The position numbers and the translations under genes are program-made. Source: Usnea hakonensis (Eukaryota > Ascomycota > Lecanoromycetes > Lecanorales > Parmeliaceae). From it: DNA of 64,000 nt. The stretch lies in the NCBI GenBank assembly GCA_013423325.1, contig BLJB01000090.1, forward strand, positions 62,001 to 126,000, in the 5' to 3' direction. Each line of letters begins with the position of its first letter. The first letter of the stretch is position 1. The notes below the pieces were generated by a model. It was given only the letters and a program-made list of their open reading frames with translations. It was not told the origin of the DNA and made no database searches. Shown here piece after piece: positions 1-13,690 of the stretch.

Positions 1-1033
1 TCCTTGTATCCTTTAATGTCTGATCATACGAAAGTGTAGGGAGTCTTTGTTCCATACCAAAATGTACTCCCAATTCTCTGACGTTAGGTTTTCATCGGTT
101 GCTTTCGCTGTTCTACGATCAATGACTGCCTGAAGCTTCTTGATGGAGAAATTTACCAACGGCGTCATCGAACGCATTCTGTTGCGCTCGAAACATAGCT
201 GTTATATCTGAGAGGTTGGGTTAAAGACAAGAACCTCAAGTATGAAATGTAATGTAGAATGAGAGCAATCCAAGATATTATAAGTATCAGAAGAGGTCAA
301 TGACCGGCGAATACTTGATATCTTGACTTGCTGCCGCCTTACGGCCTCCCACTGGCGGCTGATCTAGGTGTGGCTCAACTGCCGCTATGACGAAAATAAT
401 GTGGCGTACTTGTACGTACTCAGGTACGTATAAGGACTCGTACTCCGTACAATTACTGACCGTAATTATAAGAGCCTTTACTTTGGACGCCAAAGAATCC
501 TGGCTTCTTTATTAACTGCATTGCGTTGCATTGTATAATTCTGGTATTTCTAAACTGCCGCGCCGAAGATGTTGGCATTTCATAAAAGTTTCCACGACTC
601 GTGATATCAGAACAAATCAGGGACCCTATCCATCGGCAGACATGCCGAAAAATCATCTCAAAGCGCCAAGGACTTGGTGTCTAAGGTAGTGTACTTGATA
701 TCCAGCGCCTTTTTGAACCGTGGAGTTTATCGGTTCTCGCACCTTCACTCACCCACTACCATCAGCGCAGACTGATGCAGAGTCTTGGAAATACAGCAAT
801 GTGCAGCCCTCATGATGAGAATATGGTGCCAATAAAGTATGGAGAATAGATCATAGTATCTGACTGATCGCCTGCAAGCCACCACATTGGGAATATCAGG
901 TCATTCAATGCAGAGGAACGGGTCCCATGAAATCGATGAAGGCTTCCTGCTGCGGAAGCTCAGCGCAGAGTTCGAATAATCGAGGTTCAGAACAATGTGC
1001 AAGTCGCTGAGGCTTGCGATTTCTCGTTTCCAC
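1..1033. other. intergenic, no gene seen
   Basis: Sequence downstream of the Ste20-type kinase gene. Short open frames exist on both strands, but none has a convincing ATG, splice structure or recognisable domain. Nothing repetitive stands out. Confidence 0.6.
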
Positions 1034-3874
<2,841 letters not shown>

Positions 3875-5611
3875 GCTGCTCCTCACTTCCTTCTAGTTCT
3901 CTCCAGCAGGGCAGGGCTGGGCTGGCGGCAATCTTAGCGCGGAATTGTTGGGGTCAAATTGTTGCGGGTAAAGGACTTTAAAGTCTGAAAGTACCCATGG
4001 GTAAAGTACGGACGTACTCTTTTGCTTTATGGCAAAGTTTGGTTTCGTAGTAATAATAATAATAAAGAAGAAAGCTTTTATCAGATGATAATTATAAAGT
4101 AAGGCCTTATGATGTCTTGCATTTGGGACAATAATGTTACTTAAGTAGGGTATGTGTGAGATGATGTTGTTGATAAATTCTAGAAGTAATGATCTGGTAG
4201 ATCTCCCTTCCGAGGTTCCCACCGCATACGCGGTCAGTCACCATGTTTCTTAGTGTGACGAGCATCATTGCCTCTTGTATCTAGCACCGTTTTTTGACAG
4301 ATGTCGCTACTTTATTACCTTATTGACTACCTTACGGAAATATGAATTAGGTTCTCCGGTTAAACCAAATGAATCACGTCTTCCATGACGACAATGTTGC
4401 CCCCTTATCTGATCTGGCATCCTCCTCTATCTATCTATACATGTAGATCCGTATTTGACGCCTGACTGTTGAATACTCAGGGGGAATGGCTGCTTGAAAC
4501 CCTTCAGCCTGCGCACATGGCCGTCAATCCGTTTCAGATTGCATTTGCGAGCTGTTCCATAAAGGAATATACCAGTCTTTAGGTCTTCTTCTCCAAATCG
4601 TTCGACTCATATTCCCGCCTCTTCCATTCCAGTCTTGCACAGGACTCATTATCAGTGGCCTGATAACAGCATCTTCAAGACAAATTAGCGGACCGGAGGA
4701 TGTTGATTGTTCCTAATGATTGCGTCCGATACATGTTTGAGCTTCTGAGTGAACATAAGTCTATGCAGGTCCGTCAGATGTTTCCTTAATTCCGGACGCC
4801 ACACCAGTGTTACATTGTGAAAAAGGGTTCTTCCAATTTGTAGCATAGCAGGAGCCTATTATTATCCCACAGAGTTTCGTCCAGAGGAAGAGGATAGTAA
4901 TCCGCTGACAGAAGTCAGGGGAGAAGGATCAAGGATGAGGCTTTCTTTCAAATCAATTTCTAATGTTGGTACTGGACTATCGTCTGCTGGTACACCACTG
5001 GTGCCACTGTTCCGTAAGGCGGGGTCGGAAAAAGGGATGGGCCGGTGAATGCCAAGACGCTATATTCACTATCGTTTTAGCCTCGGAGAAAGTGCCTCCA
5101 GTCGAGCAAAAAACTACCTCAAACATTTTGCAGCAGACAGCCATGTCCTCACTCAGCCAACATCTTTACCTCTTCTTCCCATCATTTTCATCTTTTAACA
5201 CTCAAATCTTGTCTGTCATGCTAAAATCATAACTCGTATCCAGCATCCTCACCATCGTTACCATCTTCACCATTTTAAAGTTCACCGTTCTAGAGTCTCA
5301 TCGAGAGCGCTATTCATCCAGGAGCCTGTCTCTTCCATTTTGTGCCAGTCCTGATCGTCAGCTTGATGTCTCGTCAACAGCTTCCGTACTACCAGCTATA
5401 GCCTCGTACGATTGAAACCCTCATCCTTGGATATGCTTCTCTGAGGTGAATTCGATAAACTGTGCGTCGCACTGTGACATTAATAATTGGGTTGGATCAT
5501 CCTAGGAACCAGCCTACCTTTTCCTGCTATACTTGCCCCAAACCCGACTGAATCTTGAATCTATATCGCTTTCCGCCAAATATATCTCTCGCGAGCGATT
5601 TGTCTCGCAAT
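3875..5611. other. divergent promoter / long 5' leader region
   Basis: Spacer between the divergent kinase and multi-KH start codons. The last 500 bases (about 5110-5600) are pyrimidine-rich (many TCTTC and CATC stretches), as expected for a fungal promoter or 5' leader. An 89-codon ATG ORF at 4963-5232 could be an upstream ORF, but nothing supports it as a gene. Confidence 0.5.
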
Positions 5612-8600
5612 ATGGATATGGAGCCCACAACGAATGGAGGAAGCTCCACGGAGTCTCACAACTTGACGGCAGCGGAGAGACTACAACAGAAACACGAGGC
5701 TGATGCTGTCTACCGACCCATGGTCGAAGACGTTCTGGACGAGGAAGATGTTGCACATCCACCGCCATCGATGCACCTTGTCCCTGAGTTCGGAGGTACG
5801 CAGGACGCAGGCGAGCAGATACAGCCGATGTCAGAAAAAGCAGCTGGGAAACAAAAAGTAAAGGATGAATCAAACCAAACGCTCGCAAAACCAAAGGTCA
5901 ACGGCGTTGCATCCTTCGACGCCCAGGATCAAGAGGCCTTTCCGGCTCTTGGGAGTGGGCCAAAAGCTCCGCCGCCTGCCCCAGCTGCTATGGTATGGGG
6001 AGCAAGAAAACCTTCTTCGATTCATGGTGGTGCAAATGGCGTCACCGGAAATGCTTCCTTCTCAAGTATGACCTCGTCTCGAGCTTCGATCCCTACATCT
6101 GGTTTAATGACCCCTGCTTCAACCAATGCCTCTCGCGGGCCACAAACTCGTGGGCTGTCCATGCCTCAGCAGATGCCAAAGCCGGGAAGGCACAGCGAAA
6201 GGATCCAGTTCGCACCTTCGCAACTTTTGCCAAGAGAACAATTGAGGAAACCTTTACATGACGTGCTGAGAAGTATAAACAAAAGCTCGAAAGCAAAAGT
6301 AGAGATGAAGGCCGGCCCAAATGGGAATATCATCTTTGAAGGCACTGGTCCGATCGATGCTGCCAGGCAAGCTTTGAAAGACCTAGCCAAAGAGGTCGGC
6401 TCTAAGCAACAGGTCAAGATTCCAATACCATTGAGCGTGCGGCCGCATGTCATTGGCCGCCAAGGTGCTGTTGTCCAGGGCATCTCAAAGCGAACAGGTG
6501 CCCGCGTTCAGATACCCAAAGCCGAAGACAGCCCGACTGTGGAGTTCGACGACGATGATGGTCTCACCATTGACGTCACCATCGAGGGTGACGCAGTCGC
6601 AGCGGAAATGGCTAGGCGTGAAATTGAAGCTATTGTCAATGAACGTACCTCAACTGTCAATTTACGTTTACGAGATATTCCTGCGGAGTTCTATCCGTTC
6701 ATCGCCGGCCCTCACAACCGTGGGGTCAATGCTCTTGAGGATGGTCGTCAAGTCAGAGTCCAGGTGCCACATTATCATACTTGGTCAGATCAGCCGCCTC
6801 CTCAGGCTCCATCTTCAGGCATGCCCGTCTTTGTACCTAGCTCTGATAATCATATTCGAATCTCTGGCGATAGAGTGGCTGCACAGCAAGCGCGAACGGA
6901 GATCGAGCGTCAGGTCCAGGAGCTACGTCGTCAGATTACTCTTTCTCAATTCGCTGTCGAGCGCGGTCGACATCAATTCATTTCTGACAACAAAGATGCT
7001 TCGTTGAATGATATTCTTGCCGAAACTGGTTGCGCAGTCATCCTGCCGCCTGCATCAGACGATACGGAGCTACTGACCGTCATTGGCCCGCAAGATAAAT
7101 TAGAAATGGGGACCAACAAAGTCATAGACATGGCTAGCAGCATGCAAATGTCGCTTGTCGACATTGCGCGCCAACATGCAAATGCTCCTATGGGTCCTCA
7201 AGCTCACGCTCGAGCGTTGACTAGGTATCTGCAACAACGTCAGGCGATCGAACAACTGGAGAGACAGTACGATGCTCGCATTGTTTTGCCTACAACTGAG
7301 ACTGGTCCGACAAGTTGGGAAGTATACCATCGGGATGGCAGAAATGGATTTCGTGCTCGCCAGGATATCACAAACCTCATCGGCGCACATCCACCATCTC
7401 GGCTCCGGCATGTGGCAATCAATCCCTTTTTCCACGAACATATACATCGACAATGCGCCAGGCGTATACGTAATGAATTTGGTGTCCATCTCCTCTCTCC
7501 TGAAGAACTTAGTGAAGAGCCTCACGTCCTGCTCGTATATGAAGGGCCCCCACCAAGTGATGGTGCAGAGTATCAATTGCCCAGACAACGACCAACAGAT
7601 ATTGAGGTCATTGAATTCGAACAAAGACTTCAACAAGCTCAAGAGTTTGTACTTAGTCTCATCCAAGGACAGCAGGATATTGGTACCGCCAGCGTTGAGG
7701 TTCCGCCAAAGTAAGTCCATCCATCAAATTGAGGTGAACCTTTCTGATTAGATGTAGGTACCGTGATAGAGTGCGAAAGTTCGTGCAACGGGAACAGCAG
7801 GATCTCCCGCCCACAGAAATTCCAGTGCGCGTAAATTTCGGAGCCGCTAACGGCATTGACGATACGCAAATACCCATAATTGTCTCAGCGCCGGATCATG
7901 AGTGTCATCTGCAAGGTCCGAGTGACGCTGTTGAAGGCCTCTCGGAGAAGATTGCAGCTTTCCTTGAGACCGAAAAGCAAGAGGAGTCGGAGCGAGGTCA
8001 TGTTACAAGCTTCGATTTTCCACAAAAGTATGCAAATTACTTGATTGGTAAGAAAGGCGACAACATCAACAAGTACCGAGAAGAATTTGATGTCGACATT
8101 CAGGTCAAGGACGGTAAAGTCGAAATTACCGGGCCAAAGGTTAAAGCCGATGCCGCCAAATCGAGGATCATCGGTCTAGGTAAGAAACTTGAAGACGAAG
8201 CGACACATATCCTCAAAATCAAGCCTGAATACCACCGGGACATGATTGGTGCCAAGGGAAGCCAAGTGAATCAGCTTCAAAGGAAGTACAACGTGCGGGT
8301 GCAGTTTCCACGCTCGACTCCGGCTTTGGACGACGATAGATCTGTCCCCGATGACGTGAGCGAGGCTGGAAGCACGAGAAATCGAAGGCCCAATCAAGCT
8401 CCTGATGAGGTGATCGTGCGCGGACCAAGGAAAGGAGCAGATGACGCCAGAGATGAACTTTTGAACCTTTTGCAGTGGACTCTAGACAACTCTCATAAAG
8501 CTACCGTTTCCGTTGCGCAGGGCCAATTACCTTCTCTCATAGGTCAAGGCGGTCGGGAAATGGAGAGTGTAAGGCTCTCGACAGGCGCCCAGATAGACGT

Positions 8601-9815
8601 GCCAGGAAATAGAGACAGTGCAGACTCTGATGGCCGTATCAAAATCAACTTAAAGGGTTCTAAGAAGCAAGTTGAAGATGCGAAGAGGCTTTTGGAGCAG
8701 AGGGTTAAGATCTATGATAGCAGTATTACGAGGCACATCAATGTTGACAAGAAGTTCCACAAAGCCCTCATTGGCAATGCGGGTAAGTCTTCGACGAATC
8801 GAGCCCTTCGAATTAGGAGCGGACTGACATTTGTGCAGGAACAACCATCCGTAACATAGTCGTGGAAGCCGGTGGTTCCGATGATCGCCGTGATCTCGCC
8901 AGAACTGTTCGTTTTCCCGGACAAGACTCGGAGGATAATACCATCCGTGTTGAGGGTAGCCAGGCGATTGTAGATAAGATTGTTGCTGCAATCGAGGCTT
9001 TCGCCGGTCAAAAGGAGAACTCCATCACCGAATCGATTGAAGTGGCACCAGAAAAGCATCGCATGCTCATAGGCCGTGGTGGAGAGGTTCGACGAGCCTT
9101 GGAGTCGCAATTCAACGTCGGCTTGGACATCCCGAAGCTTTCGCAGCAAGGGCCAGCCCGCTCCCAGGTCAAAGTTTCGGGACAGCCTGGAGACGTTGAG
9201 AAGGCAAAGACGCACATTCTAGACTTGGTAAAAGACCGAGAAGGCGAGGCGTTCCAAGTGCCTCGTAAGTACCATCAAGCAATTTCGGACAACGGACAAT
9301 TCTTCAGGCGTCTCCGCAATGACCACAAGGTCACAGTCGACCACGCGGGTCATCACCCACCAAAAAAATCTGCTGCCATACCACGGCCCCAGCTCAACGG
9401 CGGCGCCTCCCTGCCTTTAATCACTGATGACCCAAGCTCCATCGATAAACACTCATGGGATGTCGTGGATAGTGGAGAGAACGCCGAGGAAGGGGACATT
9501 CCCTGGATTCTACGCGGATCGCCAGAGAGCGTCGCCAAAGCACGTGCTATGCTCGAGAAGGCGATGGAGCAGGCAAAATCACAGCAGTCCCAATCAGTTG
9601 GATATCTGGTCCTACCTGACCCTAAGACGTATCGCTTCATCATCGGCCAAGGCGGGTCCCAAATCAATGCCATCAGGAAGGAGACAGGCTGCAGGATCAC
9701 TGTGCCTCGGGACCAGTCCCAAGGTTCTGCTATTGAGATTGTGGGCAGCAAAGAGGGAGTCGAACAAGCGAGAGACATCATACTAGATGTCGTTCAGAGT
9801 GGTAGTAGAAGGTAG
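5612..9815 (+). CDS. SCP160: Vigilin/Scp160-family multi-KH RNA-binding protein
   Basis: Large RNA-binding protein of the Scp160/vigilin family, which in yeast associates with polysomes and the ER. Three exons: 5612-7710, 7758-8782 and 8839-9815 (1366 aa). Introns are 47 and 56 nt, with GTAAGT donors. The start is the first ATG of the frame (MDMEPTTNGG); the open frame upstream has no ATG. After a disordered N-terminus come many KH repeats. Intact G-x-x-G loops are visible as IGRQG (about residue 280), IGKKG (794), IGAKG (862), IGQGG (957), IGNAG (1037, split by intron 2), IGRGG (1117) and IGQGG (1308). The middle section (residues 350-700) has degenerate KH folds lacking a clean GxxG, as is common in this family. 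Length agrees with fungal Scp160. The 3' end is convergent with the next gene, 353 bp away. Confidence 0.95.
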
Positions 9816-10168
9816 TGATGGATCTCCAGTCCCTGTGTATGCTATGTACGGTAAGTAGACTACCTGTGGGGGCACGCTGCCGGATTTCAAAAGCTTGCAA
9901 GTGCGATGGCGTGAGATACTCATGTACGCGATACAAGGGGATCCTGTAGGGGAATTCTTTTTTGCCCTTTATTTACAAAGTGCGAAATTATATAAAGAAA
10001 ATAAGGCATTCTACAGTTGCACAAGATTTTTACCAATCAACATAACATATTTACGATTCTTTGTAGTATTATTCCCGGGAAGAAATCTCGTGATCTGATT
10101 TTCAGATGCAGCAGTATATAAACGATTCCGTTTGTACAATGCTTCTTCCGATCCAGCAACGCTTAGAC
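9816..10168. other. convergent intergenic spacer
   Basis: Spacer between two convergent genes. It is AT-rich with TTTTTT and AAATAAG-like stretches that could serve 3' end formation. No gene seen. Confidence 0.5.
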
Positions 10169-11702
10169 TCAATACACCATCGCCTCCTCAAAAAGCCCCC
10201 TCAACTGCTCCTTCTCCTCATTCACCTCTTCGCTCAACCCAGGTGCCAACATCAGCACCCTCTTCTGCGGCAGCGTCCCTTCAACCAAGGCATCCACATC
10301 ACCGCCCCCGAACCCCAACGCCTTCAACCCCCTCGGCTGATCCCCCAACTCCACCAGGAACTTGGACAGCGCTTCCGCGAGGATCTCGCCCGCGCTTTCC
10401 CTCTTCACAGAACTGATGTCCACACCAAAAGCTTCCGCGGCGGCCAGATGCCGTTCCGGATTTGACGCAGCTGTGAACTTGAAGACGGCGGGTGCCGTGA
10501 CGGCGACGCTGACGCCGTGCGGGATGATGGGTTGATCGCTCACGTAGCCCGCGTGCTTGTAGCCCCGGTTCTGGCCGCTGATGGGATAACTCATGCCGTG
10601 GCAGAGATGGACGCCCGCGTTTCCGAAACCGACACCGGCGAGAGTGGCGGCGAGAAGCATTTCCGATTGGGCTTCGTGGTCATCTGGGTCTTTGGCCGCG
10701 CGGGGGAGGTACTTGATGGTTGATTTGAGGGCCTGGAGGGAGAAAATGTCGGATATCGGGTTGGCGCCTTGGTATGAGGGGCGGTTGATGGGATTCTCGG
10801 GCCGCGGCGTTCGAGATTGGTAGGGGATGGCGGTCCAGGATTCGAGGCTGTGGCAGAGCACGTCGAGGCCTGATGATGCGTGTACGGCGGAAGGCATCGT
10901 ACGTGTGTTTAGGGGATCGCAGATGCCGATTGTGGGCTTGAGGGCGCGATGGGCGATGCCTGTCTTTGCTTTCTTCGCGACGAGGTCGAAGATTGCCGTG
11001 CCGGTGGTCTCGGATCCGGTGCCTGCCGTGGTGGGCACGGCTATAAGAGGGTATAAAGCCTTTGTAATCGGCAGGCCCTTGCCTAGCGGAGCATTGACGA
11101 AGTCGAGGAAGTCGGCATTAGGGAAATTTGTGTACAAGTTCATGAGTTTCGCAGTATCTATCACGCTGCCTCCTCCAACGGCGAGGAAAGCGTCCGGCCC
11201 ATAACTCTTGGAGAAATCGACAGCATCCTTGATTCTGCGTTGCGTTCAACGAATGGTCCAATCAAGCCAGGGAATAACTTCCAACTCACGAGCTATCTTT
11301 TGGTTCTACCCTCGTTCCGTCATATACCGTAAACTCCACCCCTTCCCTTGTCAGACCCTCAACCACCTGTTGCATAGCATCCAGCTTCGCAACGGTCTTG
11401 TCTGTCACCACGCACACTTTCTTCGATCCCATATTCTTAAAGTCCATTCCCACTTCCTTTGTGCACCCAGGTCCGAAGCGTATACTCGAGGCTGCCATTT
11501 CAAAGGCATATTCCCTCTTCCTTGTGGAGTCAACGGGTGTAGCAAATGAACGTTTGGCATGGTTGAGGATGGAAGATGTGGGTTGATGGTGACCTGGACT
11601 TGCATGGCATGGGCAATTGGGTGGATGTGTGTATTGAACTGTTCGGAGGAGGTTCAGAGCGCGGTTAGCGGCAGTGGGCGCCTGGCGTACGTTTAGACCC
11701 AT
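10169..11702 (-). CDS. Mitochondrial hydroxyacid-oxoacid transhydrogenase (iron-type ADH)
   Basis: Group III iron-containing alcohol dehydrogenase of the ADHFE1/HOT type. These enzymes oxidise 4-hydroxybutyrate while reducing 2-oxoglutarate in mitochondria. Two exons on the minus strand: 11702-11290 and 11234-10169 (492 aa); the intron is 54 nt. The first 55 residues are rich in Ala, Arg, Ser and Pro without acidic residues, consistent with a mitochondrial presequence ending near KRSFATPVD. Family signatures follow: a nucleotide-binding GGGSVIDTAK near residue 160, VPTTAGTGSE, and the metal-site region around VHLCHGMSYPISG with HAGY. Length is slightly above the roughly 465 aa usual for ADHFE1. 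Substrate is inferred from the closest family and is not proven by sequence. Confidence 0.9.
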
Positions 11703-12298
11703 TGTTTGAGGAGTGAACAGACAAAGTACTAGATTGACCTTTTCAAAGTGTCCTCCTGTATCTCTATCTCAGAGCAACTCGTACACACAGGCAGAACTGT
11801 ATGGTATGTATGGAGAAAATTATAGAGTATCGAATGCCGTGTCTTGTTGCGGGGAAATACAAAGCAACCCCACACTCTCGGCTCATCATTCGGAGATCCT
11901 GGGCGGCACCTTTAGAGTATTTAATACTCAGTAAGGTAAGGTAGGTCTTGATCGTTAGAAAAATTTCAGTCTCAAAAATGGTTATAGAGGAAATCTTTGC
12001 TTGTATTTTTTTTTCTTCTCATTCTTCTTGCTATAATGAATAACGCCGGCCGCTTCAGGAGCATCGCATTGCAGGAGGACATCTAATCTTGCTTGGCGTG
12101 ATATAATTCAACCTTCTGCAGATTTCCCTTGTTGAAAGCTTCTGCACGAAGACTATCATACAATTCCAACGATAGCAGCATAGAAAAGAAATACATCGAG
12201 CATCAGTCTAACTTCTAGCCTCCACAGTTCGCGTCCGCGTATGATTCAGAGAATGTATACACATTGAATCTTTCGTTGAGAACGATCCCTGTCCTAAA
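11703..12298. other. intergenic, no gene seen
   Basis: Upstream of the transhydrogenase gene and downstream of cytochrome b5. It contains an oligo-T tract near 12006. No supported coding sequence. Confidence 0.5.
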
Positions 12299-13068
12299 TC
12301 ACTTACTCGACTCCGAGTTTATTTGAAGATATTTGTATGCTCCAAATGCGACAATGCCTCCCACCAGAACAAGCGCGTAGAGGCCGACACCCATGCCCGC
12401 ACTTTCTGGCTTGCTTGCCGTGCTTGTTGGTGCTGGTGGAGAAGCGGCTGAGGGGGCCGGGTCGCCTGGCTATAAGAGCCGAGTCCGTCAGCGAGTAAAA
12501 TGCATAACACAGTAGGTCAATGAAGATAATGGCGGGGTAGCCTTAGAAAAAGGGGTTGAAAACGGCGAGCACAAGCATAGCGCGGGATTTCCAGGCACGT
12601 ACCACTCTCTTTAGTTTTCCCACAAGTAGCCCATCCAGTATCTCTCTCGCCTCATCACTGTGTCCCACGTCCTCGAAAGGCTCTGTTGCGTCCTGGCCGC
12701 CCACATCAAGTAGCACCTCCTCTCCTCCGCTGTCATGATATGTTAGTCATCCCCCTATCAACACACAGACTCAAAGGAGACGCAAGCCCGAAGAGCCATC
12801 ATAGCGTTGAATCGCGATCGAGATTTCAAGGACTGCTGATATGGACAAAGGCAAGCAAGACAGCGGGATTGAGAGGACGAAGCGTACGGGTGCTCATCCA
12901 CGAACTTCGTGGCATCGTAGACTTTATCGTGCACGACAACGTAGAGATCCTGTCGACACATCAGATTCGACCAACCCCGAATTTCTCGGGTTTGGACTGC
13001 AGGCCACGGACCTTTTTCCCACTATGAGATGAAACGTCCGCGTACGTGAGCTCTGTAGTTTCCGACAT
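12299..13068 (-). CDS. CYB5: Cytochrome b5 (ER tail-anchored)
   Basis: Heme electron carrier on the ER membrane that supplies electrons to fatty-acid desaturases, sterol enzymes and P450s. Four exons on the minus strand: 13068-13012, 12949-12888, 12729-12603 and 12469-12299 (138 aa). The start is [12 protein letters not shown]. The heme-binding core includes [20 protein letters not shown], whose HPGG is rebuilt across intron 2, and the second heme histidine in [10 protein letters not shown] Pro/Ala/Ser/Thr linker leads to one hydrophobic C-terminal segment ([18 protein letters not shown]), the expected tail anchor, and the protein ends LQINSESSK. The first donor is the weaker GTCCGT. The last bases read GTAAGTGA, so the stop codon overlaps a perfect donor site. 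Confidence 0.92.
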
Positions 13069-13690
13069 GGTGGGCGCGTATAGTTGGCTGAGGAATGCTC
13101 AATGAAGAGGTTGCTTTGAATAGCAAGGATTTGAACCGGTCGGTGAGACGATACTCGGAACGATACTCGCGGTCCGAGGGTCGCGGATGTATCAAGTCTT
13201 GGCATCGGTTTTCCCGAACGGGCAATTCACTAATTATCTGATAGGGCGAGGACAGCAATCCAACGGTTTAATCTACTTCTGCAGCATGTCAACAACCTTC
13301 ACCAATATGCGAAATACCTCAACAACTTTATGATTGTTGAGAGGTAGAATGTATCGCATTCTTGAAAGGACGATATGCACGTAGCTTAGAAAGTATGAAG
13401 CGGTAAGCTATGTACATAAGCTACCACGCCCATCGAACGAAATCTGCCAGATTATCTCCACCGCACCATTGGGTCTCCGTCACGTCTTCTGCGCATGCAT
13501 TTTTCGACATTGGTACTGTATCGTCTATGGACCCTACAACGTGCTAGACATTCTTGAAGCCTTGTTGTGGGTAAAAGATGTAGTCGAAGTATGTGGCATC
13601 CTGATTGTCTTCCCAGTCTCTTCACTCCTCAAAATGCACACAAGCGAGCTGAATAGCAAACGCAGAGACGCTCGTACTTTCTATCAGGTA
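13069..13690. other. intergenic, no gene seen
   Basis: Between the 5' end of cytochrome b5 and the 3' end of the HECT ligase, both on the minus strand. It probably holds the cytochrome b5 promoter. A GGTTCAAATCC-like string (minus strand, near 13127) is not embedded in a tRNA fold. Confidence 0.5.

Noticed and set aside
4963..5232. 89-codon ATG ORF upstream of the multi-KH gene
   Set aside because: Lies in the probable leader or promoter and has no recognisable product; at most an uORF.
13100..13200. tRNA-like GGTTCAAATCC string on the minus strand
   Set aside because: Flanking bases do not pair as a T stem and no acceptor or anticodon arms are found.
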